Below are positions 13,809 through 16,375 of a DNA stretch of 16,375 bases, in pieces. The stretch comes from Thermoflexus hugenholtzii JAD2 (lineage in GTDB: Bacteria; Chloroflexota; Dehalococcoidia; UBA2979), in contig CAMDBZ010000013.1 of NCBI GenBank assembly GCA_945889565.1, forward strand, positions 1 through 16,375, given 5' to 3'. Position numbers and translations under genes: made by a program. Position 1 is the stretch's first letter. Every line of letters starts with the position of its first letter. A model generated the notes under the pieces. It ran no database searches and had not been told where the DNA came from. It worked only from the letters and a program-made list of their open reading frames with translations.

Positions 13809-15057
13809 CCAGCACCGAGTTCTTGCGCGCGACCACCACGCCGCCGGGCGACGTGACGAGCTCGCGCGCCTGGTCGAGCTCCGCGTCGTAGCCAACGGTC
13901 GCGCCGGGCGGCACGACGGTGTTCTTGTCGAGGATGGCGTTGCGCACGCGCGCGCCCGCGCCGATCACGACGTCGTCGAGCAGGATCGAGTGCTCCACGA
14001 GCGCGCCTGCGCCGACGGTGACGCCGGGCGAGAGCACGGAGCCGATGACGGTGCCGCCCGAGACGATCACACCGAGCGAGAGCAGCGCGTTGTTCACGCT
14101 CGCGCGTCCGCTCGCGCCGTGCTCGACGAGCTTGGCGGGCGGGAGCGAGCGGGTGCCGGTGTGGATCGGCCACTCCGGGTTGTACAGGTCGAACAGCGGG
14201 AGCGCGGACACGAGGTCCATGTGCGCGTCGTAGTAGCTGTCGAGCGTCCCGACGTCGCGCCAGTAGTGGCGTCCGTGCTCCACCTCGCCCGGGATCTCGT
14301 TGGCCATGAAGTCGTACACGTGCGCCTGGCCCGCAGCGACGAGCTCCGGGATGAGGTCGCCGCCGATGTCGTGCGCGGAGTCGACGCGCTGCGCGTCGCG
14401 GTGCAGCAGGTCGACGAGCGCCTCGGTGCGGAAGATGTAGTTGCCCATCGAGGCGAGCACTGCGTCGGGCGCGCCGGGCAGGCCGGCGGCGTCGAGCGGC
14501 TTCTCGCGGAAGCCTATGGCGCGGGTGGAGCCTGCGCCGACCTCGAACACGCCGAACTGGTGCGCCTGCGCGCGGGGCACGCGGATCGCGGCGACGGTGA
14601 CGGCGGCACCGGTGGTCACGTGCTGGTCCAGCATCGGGCGCGGGTCCATGCGATAGATGTGGTCGGCGCCGAAGACCAGCACCTGGTCCGGGAGGTGGTC
14701 CGCGATCAGGTTGAGGTTCTGGAACAGCGCGTCGGCGGAGCCGAGGAACCAGCGCGGCCCGATGCGCATCTGCGCCGGCACCGACGTGACGAAGTTGCCG
14801 AGCAGCGTGGACAGGCGCCAGGACAGCGAGAGGTGCACGTCCAGGCTGTGGCTCTTGTACTGCGTGAGCACCACGATCTCGCGGAAGCCGCCGTTGACGA
14901 GGTTCGAGAGCGCGAAGTCGATCAGGCGATAGTGGCCGCCGAAGGGGACGGCCGGCTTCGCGCGGTCGGCGGTGAGCGGCCACAACCGCTTCCCCTCGCC
15001 GCCGGCGAGCACCATCGCGATCGTGCGAGGCTCGCCCCGGGACCGATGTGCGACCAA
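13798..15057 (-). CDS. glgC: Glucose-1-phosphate adenylyltransferase (ADP-glucose pyrophosphorylase)
   Basis: A 419-residue GlgC that makes ADP-glucose from glucose-1-phosphate and ATP, the committed step of glycogen synthesis. VLAGGEGKRLWPLTADRAKP (16-35) is the nucleotide-binding loop. YRLIDFALSNLVNGG (43-57), FLGSADALFQN (104-114), FGADHIYRMD (129-138, D132 as the metal/catalytic Asp) and GFREKP (182-187, K186 binding sugar phosphate) follow. YWRDVGTLDSYYDAHMDL (265-282) leads to a C-terminal left-handed beta-helix with hexapeptide repeats (about 325-390). The start is TTG 15057, with GGAGGG four bases upstream (15062-15067). The first ATG (15015) would delete the strand before VLAGG, and the upstream ATG at 15159 precedes the candidate promoter. 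The stop overlaps convergent glgA. Confidence 0.94.
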   Translation of the reverse strand: MVAHRSRGEPRTIAMVLAGGEGKRLWPLTADRAKPAVPFGGHYRLIDFALSNLVNGGFREIVVLTQYKSHSLDVHLSLSWRLSTLLGNFVTSVPAQMRIGPRWFLGSADALFQNLNLIADHLPDQVLVFGADHIYRMDPRPMLDQHVTTGAAVTVAAIRVPRAQAHQFGVFEVGAGSTRAIGFREKPLDAAGLPGAPDAVLASMGNYIFRTEALVDLLHRDAQRVDSAHDIGGDLIPELVAAGQAHVYDFMANEIPGEVEHGRHYWRDVGTLDSYYDAHMDLVSALPLFDLYNPEWPIHTGTRSLPPAKLVEHGASGRASVNNALLSLGVIVSGGTVIGSVLSPGVTVGAGALVEHSILLDDVVIGAGARVRNAILDKNTVVPPGATVGYDAELDQARELVTSPGGVVVARKNSVLASD

Positions 15058-15061
15058 GTGG

Positions 15062-15067
15062 CCCTCC
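15062..15067 (-). promoter_or_regulatory. glgC: Shine-Dalgarno site supporting the glgC TTG start
   Basis: On the minus strand this is GGAGGG, followed by CCAC and TTG. It is the only good ribosome site near the required N-terminus. Confidence 0.65.
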
Positions 15068-15086
15068 GCGGCTGCATCGCCGCGAG

Positions 15087-15092
15087 AGTGTA
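15087..15092 (-). promoter_or_regulatory. glgC: Possible glgC -10 element
   Basis: On the minus strand this is TACACT within GGGCTACACTCTCG. Transcription would start near 15080, giving a short leader of about 23 nt that contains GGAGGG. No -35 match is visible. Confidence 0.4.
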
Positions 15093-15144
15093 GCCCGTGC
15101 CCGCGAGCGGCCGCGTCGGGCAGCTCCCTGACCCGCGGGCGGCG

Positions 15145-15150
15145 TACGCT
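15145..15150 (+). promoter_or_regulatory. malQ: Possible malQ -10 element, leaderless geometry
   Basis: TACGCT ends 7 nt before ATG 15158, and there is no purine-rich ribosome site between them or just upstream. A start of transcription at the A of ATG would make a leaderless mRNA. Confidence 0.35.
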
Positions 15151-15157
15151 TGGGCGC

Positions 15158-16375
15158 ATGCAGCCCGACGACGACTTGCTGCGCCTGGCGGCGTTTCACG
15201 GCGTGGAGGCGGAGTATCTCGACGCGGCGGGACAGCGGCAGGCGGCCAGCGCCGAGGTGCTGCGGGGCGTGCTCGACGGGCTCGGCGTGGCGACAGGCGA
15301 TACGCGGCGGGCGCTGCGCGCCGCGCAGCAGCGGCGCTGGAGCGAGCTGCTGGACCCAGTGGCGTTGGCGTGGGCGGGGCGCGGGTCACTGCTGGTGCGG
15401 GTGCCGGCCGGCGCACGCGGGCGCGCCCACGTCGAGCTGCAGGCGGAGGACGGCGCAACCACGGCGTTCGCGTGCGAGCTCAGCGGCGCGGCGCTGGGGG
15501 GCGCCGCGGACGTGGGCCGCGAGCGGTACGTCGAGCGGCGGCTCGCGCTGCCGGGGGGGCTGCGGCGCGGCTACTACGGCGTGCGGGTGCGGGTGCGCGC
15601 GGGCGGCGTGGAACGGCGCGGCGAGGGCACGCTGATCGTCGCGCCGCGACGCACCTTCGGGGGCGCGCCCGCGCGACGCGAGTTCGGCGTGTTCGCACCG
15701 TTGTACGCCGTACGCTCGACGTCGAGCGTGGGCGGCGGCGACCTCGGCGACCTGCGGCGGCTGCTGCAGTGGACGCTCGCGCGCGGTGGGAGCGCGGTCG
15801 GCACGCTGCCGCTACTTGCGGCGTACCTCGACGCGCCGGCGGAGGTCAGCCCGTACCTGCCGGTGAGCCGGCTGGCCTGGAACGAGCTCTACCTCGAGCT
15901 CGCGGCGATCCCGGAGTGGGCAAGCAGTGCCGCGGCGCACGCTACCCTCGCGTCGGAGCCCGCGCGGGCGGAGCGAGCGCGGCTCGCGCGTGCGCCGTTC
16001 GCCGATCCCGTTGCGGCGATGGCGCTGAAGCACCCGGCGCTCGCGGCGCTGGCGCGGGCGCTGTTCGCGCAGGGCGGGGCGCGCCGTGGCGCGCTCGATC
16101 GGTTCGCGGCCGCGCGGCCGGAGGTCGTGGCGTACGCGCGCTTTCGCGCGGCCTGCGCGCGGCTCGGGCGGCCGTGGCAGCGCTGGCCAGCGGCGGCGCG
16201 CGCGGGGCGGCTGCGCGACGCGGACACCGACGGCGAGGCGTATCGCTACCACCTGTACGTGCAGTGGTGCCTGCACGAGCAGCTCACGGCGCTGCGACGC
16301 GCCGCATCGCAGCGGGCCGGGCGCGGCGCGATCGGGCCGTACCTCGACCTGCCGCTCGGGGTGCACGGCGCGGGC
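15158..16375 (+). CDS. malQ: 4-alpha-glucanotransferase (amylomaltase), 5' part, cut by the window edge
   Basis: The frame is open from ATG 15158 to the last base (406 codons), with no stop. MalQ (GH77) shuffles alpha-1,4-glucan segments between maltodextrins and frees glucose, feeding chains long enough for GlgP. Residues about 1-165 form an N-terminal helical and beta-sandwich extension of the kind seen in roughly 700-residue actinobacterial MalQ. The GH77 barrel begins with FGVFAPLYAVRS (176-187), GGGDLGDLRRLLQWTLARG (192-210), LPLLAAYLD (217-225) and SPYLPVSRLAWNELYLEL (231-248). YRYHLYVQWCLHEQL (362-376) and YLDLPLGVH (395-403) also fit the family. The nucleophile and acid/base residues lie beyond the edge, so catalytic competence cannot be judged. 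It is divergent from glgC by 100 bp. Confidence 0.88.
   Translation, partial: MQPDDDLLRLAAFHGVEAEYLDAAGQRQAASAEVLRGVLDGLGVATGDTRRALRAAQQRRWSELLDPVALAWAGRGSLLVRVPAGARGRAHVELQAEDGATTAFACELSGAALGGAADVGRERYVERRLALPGGLRRGYYGVRVRVRAGGVERRGEGTLIVAPRRTFGGAPARREFGVFAPLYAVRSTSSVGGGDLGDLRRLLQWTLARGGSAVGTLPLLAAYLDAPAEVSPYLPVSRLAWNELYLELAAIPEWASSAAAHATLASEPARAERARLARAPFADPVAAMALKHPALAALARALFAQGGARRGALDRFAAARPEVVAYARFRAACARLGRPWQRWPAAARAGRLRDADTDGEAYRYHLYVQWCLHEQLTALRRAASQRAGRGAIGPYLDLPLGVHGAG

Larger units (their letters stand above)
15058..15157. other. glgC-malQ divergent control region
   Basis: These 100 bp separate the two divergent starts. Opposed -10-like boxes are at 15087-15092 (minus) and 15145-15150 (plus). 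A GCCCG/CGGGC inverted repeat (15099-15103, 15117-15121) lies between them and could be an operator or chance in GC-rich DNA. Confidence 0.5.

Noticed and set aside
15058..15159. glgC starting at the ATG at 15159
   Set aside because: It would add 34 residues with no family similarity, start upstream of the candidate -10 box and overlap the malQ start. TTG 15057 has a proper Shine-Dalgarno.

Overview
A GC-rich (clearly above 65%), densely packed bacterial chromosomal window with ten protein genes, the last cut by the right edge. I see no RNA genes, insertion sequences or CRISPR array. Base composition, paralogous acyl-CoA dehydrogenases and CoA transferases, SD-led GTG/TTG starts and an actinobacterial-style glycogen gene set suggest Chloroflexota (Dehalococcoidia/SAR202-like) or Actinobacteriota. 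This placement is an inference; there is no marker gene.

Left half (1-8065), acyl-CoA metabolism. Two tandem paralogous acyl-CoA dehydrogenases (minus strand, 2573 to 80) are transcribed divergently from a fused double-domain family III CoA transferase (plus strand, 2761-5310). The divergent control region lies between them. The fusion gene converges, with a 7-bp gap, on a minus-strand pair: a single-domain family III CoA transferase (8065-6785), then a membrane-anchored zinc-ribbon/PQQ-type beta-propeller protein (6751-5318). The likely theme is CoA activation of an organic acid followed by alpha,beta-dehydrogenation; the substrate cannot be read from the sequence.

Middle (8066-8338). A 273-bp divergent intergenic region carries a perfect 16-bp palindrome identical to the ParB centromere site parS (8164-8179), plus look-alike -10 elements facing each way. 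Strand composition also seems to change near here, from C-rich to G-rich on the plus strand. This holds roughly across the two genes whose orientation opposes the trend, so the region may be close to the replication origin.

Right half (8339-16375), glycogen metabolism. glgP, glgX and glgA are joined by two ATGA stop/start overlaps, so phosphorolysis, debranching and chain elongation are translationally coupled. glgC is on the opposite strand and its stop overlaps the end of glgA by 11 bp. malQ is divergent from glgC and runs off the edge. Together GlgC supplies ADP-glucose, GlgA extends glucan, GlgP and GlgX degrade it, and MalQ recycles short maltodextrins. A branching enzyme is not in the window.
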